From contig NC_067197.1 in the NCBI RefSeq assembly GCF_000699445.3, positions 496,001 through 560,000 on the forward strand: a stretch of DNA of 64,000 nucleotides, written 5' to 3'. Origin of the DNA: Schistosoma haematobium (lineage: Eukaryota > Platyhelminthes > Trematoda > Strigeidida > Schistosomatidae). Each line of letters starts with the position of its first letter. The stretch's first letter is position 1. Position numbers and translations under genes: made by a program. This document shows positions 34,401 to 45,855 of the stretch, piece after piece. The notes beneath the pieces are model-generated. The model saw only the letters and a program-made list of their open reading frames with translations, made no database searches and was not told the origin of the DNA.

Positions 34401-37011
34401 AATTTACTGAAGGTTGTAAAGCTTCATGTAACGGGTAATTAACCTTAATCAATATTGATTCACATCATTCATTTAGACCATATGATGGAAAGTGGAGCAA
34501 AACCATGATAGGTTATGGACCTGAGGATAATCATTTTGTTGTTGAGTTGACTTATAATTATGGGATTGGTGCTTATCAACTTGGCAATGATTTCCAGGTG
34601 TGTTTTTTGTCTGTTTCATCTCTCCTAAATGATAACAGTATATTCGTATTCATAATAAGGATGCATATTCAAGAATTATCGGTGGATCATGGCCTATCAC
34701 ATTGAAAGAGTCGAATTCAGTAAAAGTGGAAGCTCCTGGTGGATATGCATTTTGGGTGCATAACAGTGATAGTAACGGGGATCCAGTCCAAATGGTGGCT
34801 TTGTCTACTTCAAATCTCAAACGATCCATTGGTATACTGTATTTCTACTCTCCTTCCTAAAAACTTTCTTCTATTATTATACAGATTATTGGTCTCATAA
34901 ACTTAGTATGACACTTGTGTCATCTAGCTCAGATGAAGCGGTGTTTTGTTATTCACCAAATCAGTGTAGTTTAAAACTAATTTCCATTCAAAAGCCCATT
35001 GATCATGCCAGCGCATTTGGTCGTATAGCTTTTGCATGCCCAACTAGTCAAGTAACACTTATTTTAAACATAATTATTAATTTACCTATAGTTACCAATC
35101 TTACAACAAACAATGGATTCACAAAATGAAACGATTCTTACTCGTCTAGTCAGCTTGGATACGCCAGGAAAAGCTACTGTACAAGTGATTATTTTAGCTG
35201 ATCCAGTAGGTTTATTCTTTCGTTGATTTGTATCACTTTTGTACAATTGAAGCTGTTGAACAATTTCTATAATTTCCTAATTGTTAACTGGAATAATATA
35301 TCTTCTTTATACCTGCCAGTACGTTATAGTAGGTCATTAGAGGACAATTCAACAAGATTAATGAGAAAATGTAAATCGTACGTGATAAAGCTGTGGTGAT
35401 GCCAAGTGTGTAGACTGGGATTTTAGGCTTTTGATTTACACAAAGCAGTATGCTTAATAAGAAGGTGAGAGTATATCAGCTCGACTTTCTAATTAAACTC
35501 AAATGCAATCTAATGGGCCAATGGATGGAGTTATCATTAGGCGAAAGACAGAAGATAAGCAAGTTTAACTCCAAATCTGTAACTTTGTAATTCTAATGTG
35601 TTGGGTTTACTAAGATACAAATAAACATGAACTATCTTTACAGTTCAGTAGCAACAATACATAGAATGTTGAAAAAACAAGTTGCAACATAATTTGGGGA
35701 CATTTAAGAACTACTGGGTTACCAAGTTTGATCGTAACTCCACAGGTTATTCCAGTTGTAAAGTTAGGTTGCTCAATGTTTATGCGAACCTGAGTCAATT
35801 AAAATGGCTTACATATACGTTATGCATGGTGGATAATTGCCTGATTTTGAGTGAGCAACACAGATAAAGGAAGTATGTCAGTTGTTGACTAAATAGATCA
35901 GTGATTAAACAATCAAATCGTTCGACTTTAAGCCACGTAGTCGCGGGTCCGAACTCCGCTGAACCTTTTTCAGTTTAGTCGAACGGTCAGTGTCACTAGT
36001 CCTCACACTTATATTCGTGATCAAAGCCAAGTACATGAACTCATACTTAATAAATAATTAAGTAGAAAATACTAACAAATGTATGACTTAGTGGATTTGG
36101 CTTGAATGAAATAGAGGGAACGCGTCTAGCCTGTATTTAGCCATTGTTTATCTTACACTGGTATCATAATAAAAGCAGTGACAGTCTATCCATAAAAAGG
36201 GGAAACTTGCAGTAGAATAAAAGAAATTTGAGCTCCACGGCAGTCAAAATCATTGTACAAATTGTTTTTTTCGTACGCGCGACTTATGACTCACTTGATG
36301 TTTTTTTTATTTATTTACTATGCTTGATTCGACTGTTCATTGTGCAATTTTTCGAAATATCACTCTGTTATTCAGTTGTTTAACAAATTAGACGTCTATA
36401 ATTATGATGTTAACTATAATCACAATCTGTCTAATTTAGCTCAAGCGATAGGATAGTGTCATTAGCCCATCACAAAATGAATGTGATGTGTGGTGTTGGA
36501 AGTAATATATGATTGGTCGTTGAGCGTGAACGAGCAGCCACAGCCTACAAACTATTAAATATGTAATCTACCTTCTTGTCATTGATTTCTACTCCGAACT
36601 CACTGAGTGTGACTGTTTGTAATTGCATTGGATAAAGTGTTATCTAGTGTTCATTTGGTTTTGTATTTTGGGTCGTGAATCTTGGTTCCGATAAAACGTG
36701 ATTAGTATTATTCTCATAGTGTTAACGTATCCTCATAATATATGTGAGAGAAAAAAAGTTATTTTAAACCATCCATTATACCAGAGTTTCACTGCAATTT
36801 GACTTTGTACTGAATTTAGTATGGACCTTCTTTTCTGTTTACTTAATTACCTCTTATTTAGGACGGTCATGAAATCTGTTTTGTTGGAGATGAAGCTTTT
36901 AGACAGTTGTCACAAGTGGATTCACAAGCGGATAATCTACTACAATCAGCTATAGCCTCAGATAAAAGTGATGAATGGTTCAATAAACATGGTGGCAAGA
37001 CAACGAAATAA
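31251..37011 (+). CDS. GLOD4: Glyoxalase domain-containing protein 4 (GLOD4), seven exons
   Basis: Exons: 31251-31340, 34385-34434, 34477-34597, 34660-34831, 34885-35051, 35092-35205 and 36862-37011. All introns are GT-AG and the exons join in frame to 864 nt (287 codons plus TAA). The product starts [20 protein letters not shown] and contains [47 protein letters not shown] and [12 protein letters not shown], matching vertebrate GLOD4 along its length (roughly 300 residues there). GLOD4 has two tandem vicinal-oxygen-chelate (glyoxalase I-like) domains; its substrate is not established. The start is the Met ten residues before FVFKV, as in relatives; the upstream in-frame ATG at 31164 is unsupported. 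AATAAA at 37007-37012 overlaps the stop. Confidence 0.93.
31375..31438. repeat. (TA)n microsatellite
   Basis: About 62 bp of uninterrupted TA dinucleotides just 35 bp inside intron 1 of GLOD4. The open frames that cross it are artefacts of the repeat. Confidence 0.97.
31561..31580. repeat. (CA)n microsatellite
   Basis: Short (AC)9-10 run in GLOD4 intron 1. Confidence 0.9.
31764..32118 (-). mobile_element. 5'-truncated RTE (SR2-like) insertion with 13-bp duplication
   Basis: The last ~80 codons of an RTE RT read on the - strand: [17 protein letters not shown] and [17 protein letters not shown]. Then comes a (GTAA)n tail, seen on + as TTAC repeats at 31764-31798. Flanks carry the same 13-mer AACTAGATGATGT at 31751-31763 and 32119-32131, a hallmark of target-primed reverse transcription. 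It lies in antisense orientation within GLOD4 intron 1. Confidence 0.92.
33010..33066 (-). ncRNA. Hammerhead/Penelope-like motif remnant
   Basis: On the - strand the sequence reads CTAATGAAGAACATATTCGCC, then AAAACATTTTCGGG. This parallels the CTGATGA-stem-CGAAAC pattern of Penelope-associated hammerheads, with one change in each core block. No flanking element was identified. Confidence 0.3.
35206..36861 (+). other. GLOD4 intron 6 (1,656 bp)
   Basis: Donor GTAGGT, acceptor TTTAG ending 36861. It contains a tRNA-like SINE head at 35885-35990. Open frames at 35610-35867 on both strands have no homologous features. Confidence 0.85.
35885..35990 (+). repeat. tRNA-derived SINE-like fragment
   Basis: A clear B-box GGGTCCGAACTCC at 35945-35957, with a weaker A-box-like AGATCAGTGATTAAACAATC from 35895. 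It lies within GLOD4 intron 6. Stems are incomplete, so it is not a functional tRNA. Confidence 0.45.
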
Positions 37012-37012
37012 A
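37007..37012 (+). promoter_or_regulatory. AATAAA overlapping the GLOD4 stop
   Basis: The poly(A)-signal hexamer AATAAA includes the TAA stop (37009-37011). If used, the 3' UTR would be unusually short. No stronger AATAAA was noticed in the next few hundred bases, but variant signals cannot be excluded. Confidence 0.4.
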
Positions 37013-37484
37013 AGGATTGCTTTCAACTCATTGAATCTTGTGTTGTTTACGGTATCATGAATTGTCATGTGTGGAATGTTTTATTTTTTTATTGTTTTTT
37101 CTCTCTAATAATATACACTGTTATATAGCATTCTTGTGGATTATTTAACCAACCATCCATTGAATAGTAAGATATAATTTTTACACTGTAAAATGTATCT
37201 AGGCTGAATGTGTAGTTTTGGTTCAGTTGAAAACAATTTAAAATATACGTGGAAATCCTTAATTCAAAACTTATATCTGTTACCATTGAGCAAACGTTGA
37301 CATGAGTTTTAATAGAATTTGACAAAGGGAAATTAACGGAATCAATATATTTACATAACACTGATTGTTGTGGTAAATACTCACCTATTTTCAGTCGGAC
37401 AAGAAGGTTTACGATAATATTGCAAACAGCATATAATAATGAAATATGTCATTGGTCAGTAAACATACTTACACACTTACAGAC

Positions 37485-37635
37485 ACACACATACGCCTGT
37501 TACGCTTGGTGGAGCATAGGTCGTCGACCAGAATTCTAAAACCAAATCTTTCCTGGGCTTCCCTTTCCAGTTTTTGGGATGTGCTATTCATTCTTTAGAT
37601 ATTTGTTTCCAATCCCCGGCACAAAGTGTTGCTCA
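37485..37635 (-). mobile_element. RTE 3'-end fragment (minus)
   Basis: The - strand reads QKLEREAQERFGFRILVDDL, the C-terminal wording of RTE RT (…W/FRxLVxxLC), followed by a degenerate GTAAG/GTGT-rich tail. It abuts an oppositely oriented copy of the same region. Confidence 0.65.
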
Positions 37636-37815
37636 AGGTCAGAGGAGAAGAGGAAGATCAAAGAACACGGCACGCCGAGAAATGTAGGTGGATATGAGAA
37701 TAATGAACAATAATTGGATAGAAATAGAAAGGAAGACCCAGAAAAGAGTCGGTTGGAGAATGCTGGTCGGCAGTCTATGCTCCATTTGGAGTAGCAGACG
37801 TCAGTAAGTAGGTAA
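37636..37815 (+). mobile_element. RTE 3'-end fragment (plus)
   Basis: On + the sequence reads RRRGRSKNTARRE, then [14 protein letters not shown], and ends in gtcagtaagtaggtaac, an eroded RTE tail. Together with 37485-37635 it forms a diverged inverted pair of RTE 3' ends. Confidence 0.65.
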
Positions 37816-37821
37816 CGTTCT

Positions 37822-38500
37822 TCAGCTGTAGGGATGCTGCACTTGCTTTTCTAATCTACGTCTTCAAATCTGCATCCGATCCTCATTGTTTATCAGTGAT
37901 GCTGCTCAGGTAAGTGGAAGTTTTCATCTCTCCCATAGCTTTTCCAAGTGTGATTGGGTTGTGCTTGTTGTGAATTATTGACGCAGACGCCGTTGCTAGA
38001 GTGGCTTTCCTCACCTGCAATTGTTGCTCTGTATGAGGTATAAAAGCTAGGTTGTCTACGAAGTGCAAATCGTTTAGTTGCACCCTACCTGTTCATTGTA
38101 TTCCCTGCTTCACCTGAGATACTCAGGTCTTCATAATCCAGTCGACCACTAGAATAAAGAAAAGGGTTGAGACTAGGCAGCCTTGTCTAACTTCTATTGT
38201 CACTTTGACTGGATCTGTCAGCTGTCGTCCGTCGTATGAATTCTGGTTGAAGTTGACGATTTTTTCAGGTATACCATAGTGTCGGAGATGGTTCCATAAG
38301 GTTCTCCTATCCACGATATCAAACGCTTTCTCATAGTTAAGGAAGTTGATGTATATTGACAAGTTCCATTCAATTGACTGTTCAATGATGATCCGTCATG
38401 TCACGATTCGGTCTGTGCGCGATCGATCCTTACGGAATCCAGCCTGTTGATCTGGAATATGGCCGTTTACTGGATCTTTCATTCGGTTTATCAACATTGT
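37822..38500 (-). mobile_element. RTE reverse transcriptase fragment
   Basis: On the - strand frames 38123-38362 (INFLNYEKAFDIVDRRTLWN, VRQGCLVSTLFFILVVDWI) and 37883-38083 (LNDLHFVDNLAFI in the FADDLALL position) give RT core blocks. The catalytic FADD is corrupted to FVDN. The body stops at the LQLKN position, exactly where the inverted 3'-end pieces begin. A (TA)n run at 38505-38521 lies at the 5' side. Confidence 0.75.
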
Positions 38501-38521
38501 TGAATATATATATATATATAT

Positions 38522-39380
38522 TGGTGTGGAACCAAAGTGAATAACTTGTGGAAAATAAATATTTCTGTCGTTTTATATTCTTCTAAATGTCTAAATTGAA
38601 TTCTCTCTTTGTTGAGTTTTTTTTATTCACCTGCCCTCAGTAACAGTTCATCTGAATTCATGTAAAATTTTGAATGAAGATAAGTGTCTATAACTGACTG
38701 ATTTGATGTTCAACATCAGAACTATTGACTGATATCCATTCACATCGTTTTCACATTCTCCGCAGTTATGACTTCAAACTAATATACATTGAAACGATTC
38801 ACAAATTACGACAAATACCCTACACCCATAGTTCATAAATAAAAAATCTAAATGGATTAACATTGATAAATCTAATTCATGAGTTAATTGAAAAGTGTTG
38901 TGAACACTTTTTGTTTGTAGGAAATAATCAGTAAACAAAGAAAATAGATCAAATCAAATGCGCGCCGAAATAGAAAGCTCATTTAAATGTTTAAATGATA
39001 AGCAATTTTCATTAGAAATCAAATCATGTTCAATAGTTAATGTTTGTATTCAAAAGAATATTGACTATATTTAGCTTAGCTTGCCATTAAAGCACATTTG
39101 CTGATGAGTCCACAGTTGCGCGAACATGAACTCAATGAATAGAATAAGATTATAAATATTAAGGTGAAACGTTAACCATGTAGAACTGTGATGATGATGA
39201 ATATCAGACGTTATCTCGTTTATGCAAAAACATTATTCGTAGTAAATAACTGTTGTTTTGTAGTTGGAATTCTGTACATGAATATCTAGACAAATACATC
39301 ATAAATTGGCAAGGCAAAGTATGTTCTAAAAAGTTTGTGATTTACATTAAATGAAATTACAGATTCGAGATTCACTATTG
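38522..39380. other. Noncoding stretch
   Basis: No gene. At 39100-39130 an exact CTGATGA occurs, but without a pairing stem (see rejected items). Confidence 0.4.
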
Positions 39381-39547
39381 TTAAATAAGAAAGAAAGATT
39401 AGTTCAGCGAACAGTTCTCTTTTCGGCGAATTCATTTTCAAAGCTTTACAATCGCACATATATGGACACTTATTTTTACAGGGTGATAATAATACTGATA
39501 ATAAACTTCTGTTATACATGGTGACAGTGAGGTTAAATAAACAAAGG
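39381..39547 (+). repeat. Penelope-like left terminal repeat
   Basis: Reads ttaaataagaaagaaagatt ... aaataaacaaagg. Its complement recurs at 41845-42014 with only a few differences, including one extra ATT on the right. Inverted terminal repeats are one of the known architectures of Penelope-like elements. Confidence 0.85.
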
Positions 39548-39630
39548 CACAAAAAGCTTAATATCAGACCTCACTAAAAGTTTAAAAACTACAGAAACAC
39601 AGCACAACTTTCCTAACAACCCTGAGAAAT

Positions 39631-40212
39631 GTGTTTAATCATTCTTCAATATCGTTGACAAATGTACAATTAAAAGCCTTATCTTTGGGGATAAAATTCT
39701 GCGACATTAATGAAAAAGTTGACAAAATCAACACACATTTTCAATTCGAAAACTTAATCAAACAAACAAATGGTCTTAATCCAATCTCTGGTCAAGAATT
39801 CCAACGTTTCAAATCTACTCTTCTTGACAGCTGCAACCAATATATTAGCACAAAAGTAACAGGCAAAAGTCTACTAACAAAAGAACATAGAAATCAGATA
39901 AAACTACTTAGAAATAATAAAGACTTGATCATAACACGTCCAGATAAAGGTGCTGGTTTAGTGCTGGTAGATTGCATGAGTTATGTTGAAAAAATGACAA
40001 CGTTGTTATCAGATGACACCAAATTCTCAAAACCCATCAATGAGAAAAACAAGACTGAAATTATAGAAAAGCAACTGATTGATGTACTTAAGAGAATGAA
40101 AAATGAGCAGTTAATCAACGAACAGGTCTTTGAGCACATAAAACCAACAGCATCAATAATACCGCGATTATACGGTCTGCCAAAAATACACAAAACCTGG
40201 CTTATCTCTTAG
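39631..40212 (+). pseudogene. Penelope-like RT, N-terminal part
   Basis: A 193-codon frame with LKALSLGIKFC near its start (the conserved N-terminal block), LIITRPDKGAGLVLVD (RT finger motif) and PRLYGLPKIHK. It ends by frameshift at about 40205; the next frame starts LRPILDMSG. The first Met is plausible, as relatives begin near this block. Confidence 0.85.
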
Positions 40213-41149
40213 ACCGATTCTCGATATGTCTGGATCCCCTTACCACCCTATAGCAAAGTGGTTGGCGAATCTCTTAGAACCCGTTGGAAAACTCATTTGT
40301 AAACATTCCGTACGTGATACTTTTGAATTTATCGAGCAAATAAAAGAAGTGAATGTAAGTGACAAAATTATGCTATCTTTGGATGTGGAAACATTATTCA
40401 CTAATGTTCCACTCACAGAGACCATTAATTTTATCTGTAAGTACGTAAACAATACTGAGATAAACATTGGGATACCTGAGGTTTATTTGAAGGAATTATT
40501 ACTACGTTGTACTTGCAATGTACAGTTCACATTCAACGATGTAATTCATAGACAGAAGGATGGTATAGCAATGAGACCCCCACTTGGTACATTACTGGCA
40601 GGTTGCTTCATGGCCAGTTTAGAAAACAACCAACTCAAAAGGATTATAGAAAACCTCCACTTGTATAAAAGATATGTGGATGATATCTTTATCATTTGTG
40701 ACAATAAATGTAACTTAAGGGATCTCCTAGAGACATTTAATAATTGTCACCCATCAATAAAATTCACACTTGAAGTTGCAAGCAAACAAAATATTCACTT
40801 CCTTGATGTAGATATGACAAGAAAACAAGATGCTACCTTAAAAAGATCTATCTACAGGAAACCCATGTGGAATGGCCAACTATCAAATTTCCACAGTTGG
40901 GTTCCCATCAGCCGAAAAAGAAACTTAATAATAACTCTCGCCACAAGAATACGAAGAATCTGTAGCCCCGAGGTCGTAGAGAAAGAATTGGGCCTTTTAA
41001 AAGAGATACTTATCAGAAATGGATATCCTTCTATATTCATTGATAAGAACATGAAGCCGAAAATGCCAAAACTACAAACAACTACAGTAGAAAAGAAAAT
41101 TTTATACATGAACATCGACTTCAAAGGTGATAGAGCCGCTTATATCTAA
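40200..41149 (+). pseudogene. Penelope-like RT catalytic part
   Basis: RPILDMSGSPYHPIAKWLAN, MLSLDVETLFTNVPL (first catalytic Asp), PPLGTLLAGCFMASLE, YKRYVDDIFIICDN (YVDD catalytic pair) and IHFLDVDMTRK appear in order. Penelope RTs are the group nearest telomerase. The frame stops at TAA 41147-41149, where one base change (TTA to TAA) would explain the stop, and continues in the same frame into the endonuclease. Confidence 0.88.
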
Positions 41150-41611
41150 AAGAGGAGAATTTCGGATTCTTTAAAAAGAACATTCTTCGCAGCAACATTG
41201 CGAATATTATTCTCCAGCCGATCACTGTTCACCAATAATCTGAAAGATAAATTATCTCATCTGACCAATTCAATGTGCATCTACCAATTTACCTGCTCTT
41301 GTAGAGCTAGGTATATAGGTCGTTCGATGCGTACTTTATCCAAAAGAATTCAAGAACATTGTCCGGCGTGGCTACAAGGAGGAGGCAACGGCTCAATAAG
41401 AAGTTCTATAATCGAACACCTTGTGAACACAGGTCATTCAATCAAGACAGACTCTGCGTTCAAAGTCATCTACAAGGTAAGTAGAAGCCTTCCTAAGACA
41501 ATTAGACTGCATCTTCTTTGCATTGCCGAGGCAATAGCCATACATTTTGAAAAACCAGAATTCTGTGTACAAAAGAGACTAGTACAACCTCTTCTTTTAC
41601 CATGGTCTTAA
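41150..41611 (+). pseudogene. Penelope-like GIY-YIG endonuclease
   Basis: In frame with the RT across the single stop. KRTFFAATLRILF leads into MCIYQFTCSCRARYIGRSMR (the GIY-YIG equivalents are IYQF and RYIG), then RIQEHCPAW (Arg and the EH motif). The CSC cysteines suit the linked zinc site. It ends LLLPWS. The endonuclease would nick target DNA. Confidence 0.85.
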
Positions 41612-41844
41612 TGTATTAAAAAAAAATTTATTTCTCTTTCTTCATACTCTTGTTCTTTTACAGCCACCTGCTTCACCTTCCGTCTTCCCTTCAAATCTTC
41701 TACCCCCAACCGGTTTGTTTTTATTTTCACGATCATTCATCTCTGCCTCAACATTTTGTGTTATTTTAGCATGCTGAGCCATCCTTACCCGATGAATACT
41801 TAAGCCATTAACTATCAAACTTTCCTTGTTTAAAAATTTTTTTA

Positions 41845-42014
41845 CCTTTGTTTATTTAACCTCACTGTCACCATGTATAACAGAAGTTTATTATCAGTAT
41901 TATTATTATCACCCTGTAAAAATAAGTGTCCATATATGTGCGATTGTATAGCTTTGAAAATGAATTCACCGAAAAGAGAACTGTTCGCTGAACTAATCTT
42001 TCTTTCTTATTTAA
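41845..42014 (-). repeat. Penelope-like right terminal repeat
   Basis: Inverse of 39381-39547 with one ATT insertion and a few substitutions. Confidence 0.85.
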
Positions 42015-42057
42015 TGTCATAATGGGTGTATTCCGCTTATTAAAAAATTCACTATTG

Positions 42058-43355
42058 TGTTTAGTGGAAATATTGTTTAGACAAGTTAAATCTCTTTTTT
42101 TTCGGGAGTCATGACCAAACTGTGGTGAATAAATATCCAGGAGTTTACCAAATTCTTTGGCGCTGAAATATTAAAGCCAGATCAAATTGAGTTGAGTACA
42201 AAATGGTTTACTGATATAATTAAACTTACTACTAATTAGTAGTGTAAACGTTTATTTTATAAGTACTGGCTTAAGGTAGAAAAGTAATGAGTAATGGACA
42301 ACTGTTGTTTCCTATTACTGAACTCCGTATTCATGACTGCAACAGGGATCGAACCCAGAAACTTTGAGTCTCAAAATAAGTGGTAAATATTAATCTCCTG
42401 AATTGGCATCTAATAGCTTACATTCATAATTTCATTCAATTTGCAATATTGTGCGACCTTTTGTCCTTTCAATATCTATACTTGTTTACATTGTAATTAG
42501 TATACATAAAACTAGTTATGTAGTAATTAGCAATACGCTTCCGATCATATACACGTATGCAAAATTAAGTAGATAAACGTCTGAACAATTGATGATACAG
42601 TAAAAAAAAGTCGACGACGAAGAAAATTCCATTCAGTAAACAATAAATATCTAAAGTACGTCATATTAAAGTACAATGCAAGAAATGCCTGGATTCTTTT
42701 TGAGGCGTCCACTGTATTCTGTGCTTCTTCTGAGATATGGAGGTCTATATAATCTAGTTAAACGGCTGAAGAAAATGAAATAGTGAGAATAAGAAGCCCT
42801 ATTGATTGCTGGTTATTTGTTCTACTTTATATCAGTCTAAATTACATTTCCTACAATTAAGTTTGTTCATGTTTAATTTTTTAAACCTTTCAAGTAACTT
42901 ATTTAATAGAACAGTAATAATTTGTAGATCTTGATATTAGTCTTATCATGTTTGTATGGACATATGTGCTTCTTTAGGTTTATCATACATTTAGTGTACG
43001 CGGAGAACTAGTTTTATAGAAAATGTTCAATTCAACTGATCTCAAATAAAGAAAACAAATCATTGGGTTATTCGTTAGCGTAATCATTCGACATCTAAGG
43101 GAAATACACCTTCCTAAATACAAAACAGTCTAATGGATCTCTGATCTCCCAGACATTGTATTCTGTCAACAGTAAAACACTGAAGTTTAAATTGACGTCA
43201 TATTAACTTGTTGCTTTTGAACACCTCAACTACATTTAACTCTGTTAACTTTTAACTTTATAAACCCATTCTACTATCACAATCGTCATCAAAACAGTCC
43301 AAGTATTTATAAATATTTGTCTCTGCACAATATTCAATGCTCGATGGTCAGATAT
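42058..43355. other. Noncoding stretch with a tRNA-like fragment
   Basis: No gene. On the - strand a B-box GGGTTCGATCCC (complement 42345-42356) with weak upstream A-box marks a SINE/tRNA fossil at about 42300-42430. Confidence 0.4.
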
Positions 43356-43359
43356 CATC

Positions 43360-43665
43360 AGCAACAGCCTACCATGTGTGAGAACAAACCAGCTTTCAAC
43401 TGGTGATGAAATCGAGAAAAGACGGTGAAGGTGAATAATACATATATCGCTGAAACCATCAACTGCATCACAAGGTATGCGCTGATTTCACGTCCTGGGT
43501 GGAAACAGAAAAAATGAAAGGCACCTTGTGTCGTGAATTGAAAGCAAACGTCAAAAGGATTAACACCACCTGGAAATAACTGAATAGGTTTGTCTAGAAC
43601 AGGGTTGGATGATGAGTGCTTGTGGGATGCCTATGCTACAACGAGGTTGTAAGTACATTAATTAT
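43360..43665 (+). mobile_element. Old RTE 3'-end fragment
   Basis: Corrupted codons match the RTE C-terminus seen at 53820-54178: atcatcagcaacagcct, cagctttcaactggtgatga, then a badly broken end near ggttggatgatgagtgcttg. There are many indels, so this is clearly older than the 31764 and 52915 copies. Confidence 0.6.
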
Positions 43666-44139
43666 GGTCGATTCAGGTATTTCCCAATAGAGATACAGAT
43701 AAACACATTCAAATTTCAATTTATACAGTTGATCGCAGTAGAATGTATCAGCTGCTAATACACTTAGAACTCTCTACATTTCCATTAGTTGTCGAAACTG
43801 ATCTTCGTTTGAACGCGGAGCTATTTTGGGTTCAACATTAAAACATTCAAGTGCTGGTAATAGGTATACGGAATTTATTAGTCGCCATCGAAGATGTACT
43901 GAAAAAGAAAGAAATCATTCGAAAAGAAAAATCTCTGTCCGGATTTGGAAGAAATACAAAGATACACCGCATGTAACTAATAAGTTGTTTGAATGACTTT
44001 AAGTGAAAACCGCATGACATTAGGTAGGCAGTATTCAATCCGACAGCGGTAGAGTTTAACATTTAAACTATGACATTCGTTTTCACTTTCATCATGAAAT
44101 TACATTGAGAAATTTTGATAATGATTTATTATTATGATT

Positions 44140-44590
44140 ATGACCAGTGGCTTCATTCAACATTATGTGTCTGGAACAGTATTGAATTCTCAGCACAAAG
44201 TATTTCAATAAGTTTCCTTCATAAAAAAGTAGAAAAAGTGAAATTACTGACAACCTCATACATAAGTTGAACAGATAAATTATACGGAATTCAATAAAAT
44301 GTTTCTTTAGAAGACTAAGAGTCTGTACAATTAGAAATGTGTGTGAGAATACAAGCTATTTACTCAGTCATGTGGAACAACTTGTTTCTCACAGAGTATG
44401 TATTTTCTAGATAAGGTATTGTCAAGCTTTTATACCATTATTCGCATTCGTGAATACAAATGTACTTACATGTTTTACCGGACGATATGTAAGGTGAATG
44501 ATATGAATGAAATGGATGGTTAGTATCCGATAAGATAACACCTGTCAGGTTTTAGCAAGACATGAATTGTCTATTCACAAGCATTTTTTA
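44140..44590 (-). mobile_element. 3'-end fragment of the 56.5 kb LINE family
   Basis: Shares with 56520-56960 the sequences gataagataacacctgtcag, tctattcacaa, cacagagtat and the surrounding order, in the same orientation. It covers the last codons and the 3' UTR only, so it is a strongly 5'-truncated insertion. Confidence 0.65.
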
Positions 44591-45855
44591 TTGACCTCAA
44601 GAGATTGAACATACACCTTGCATTGTTCTTCATTTATTACAATCACTGATCAATTTAATCTACATAACTGAACACATTCAATTCTACTTTCACCCGATCA
44701 ATTAAAAAACTTATTATCTCTTTAGATCTTAGCCTCTATTTAAAGTCAGCTGTACAATATGGTGGTCAAATGGAATGGGTTTAGCTTTGGTCAGAAGATA
44801 CAATATGGTAGTCAAATAAAATGGATGTGACTTTGATCAGAGGACACAATTTCATAATAAACGATGATGAAATCATCTGACAGAATTTGTTTTATTGAAA
44901 TCAAATTCAAATGTCAAAGTGTAAATTTTGACATCCAATCCATACAATCTGTGCTACTTTGATTTGAACGAATCGAATAAAATCAGTGCCTCATTGACCG
45001 CTAATTAATTGACTATTCCAGATAACAAACGGTTAGTTTATGAACATGTGAGCAAGCATTTTAAATTACAAGTTAACCATTCATTTAGTTTGAAGTATTG
45101 TAAATCATATCCAAATGATGGTTCATCAATACGAGTGAGGAATTTCAACAAACGTTGGATAAATATCAGCTCATTGTTAACAATATGTAGAAGAATATTG
45201 AAAATGGATGAGTTCGTCTACCATACTATGATTGGTTAAAAACGAGCATAAAATTTGATCTTTTCAATGGTTACTTTGAATTATCAAATTAGAAAGAAAC
45301 GGCTATACACTTCGAAAGTCTATATAGAAACGTGACAATTTCCATTAAAATTTAATTTTTCTACTTTAAGCAAGAACACGAGGTGAGTGTAAAGCTGCAC
45401 ACACACGAACAAAATGCGTGTATCATACAAATTGAATTTTTTTCTTCAATGAGATAATGTTGTTTTTTCTTTATCTGGAAGATTTTCGATACACTATTTT
45501 ATTTCTTTCATCAATAACACTTTGTTTGATCATCGTTGTGCTTTACAAATTCTTCCAATGTTAAGACATTTGTAATGTGATTTTTGAAAATGAATCATCT
45601 CAGTATGTAAGTAATGAGTCTGATTGTAATATGTATACTCAGTCTCTTCATTATATGTATTCAATGAGAATTAATTTCAATCGGTCACATCCAGTTCTGA
45701 ATGGCAATTTTGAAAAAGTTTATCTTATGAAAGTGAGTTGACTAAATTTAGTAATACAGTTAATTAATTATATGGTTTCATCCTTTTAGATTAATGAACC
45801 GAAGTTTTAGTTTAAATATTATGATAGTCACGTCGAAGCTTAATTATCTACAGTC
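44591..45855. other. Noncoding stretch
   Basis: AT-rich with no recognised gene. Direct short repeats near 44750-44850 (tacaatatggtggtcaaatg / caatatggtagtcaaataa). Confidence 0.4.

Larger units (their letters stand above)
39381..42046 (+). mobile_element. Penelope-like element with inverted terminal repeats
   Basis: A 167-bp left terminal repeat (39381-39547) is the near-perfect inverse of 41845-42014. Between them lie RT and GIY-YIG endonuclease reading frames of the Penelope-like class (Perere-10/Cercyon-type in schistosomes). The 11-mer ATTCACTATTG precedes the element (39370-39380) and recurs at 42047-42057, a likely target duplication if a ~32-bp tail follows the right repeat. Only one frameshift (about 40205) and one nonsense codon (41147-41149) disrupt the gene, making this one of the best-preserved elements here. 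Confidence 0.88.

Noticed and set aside
35945..35957. Possible functional tRNA gene in GLOD4 intron 6
   Set aside because: Only the B-box is good; the acceptor and D stems do not pair and no terminator T-run follows.
39100..39135. CTGATGAGTCC with a later GCGAAC near the Penelope element
   Set aside because: The putative stem bases do not pair and the GAAA block is absent; chance match is likely.
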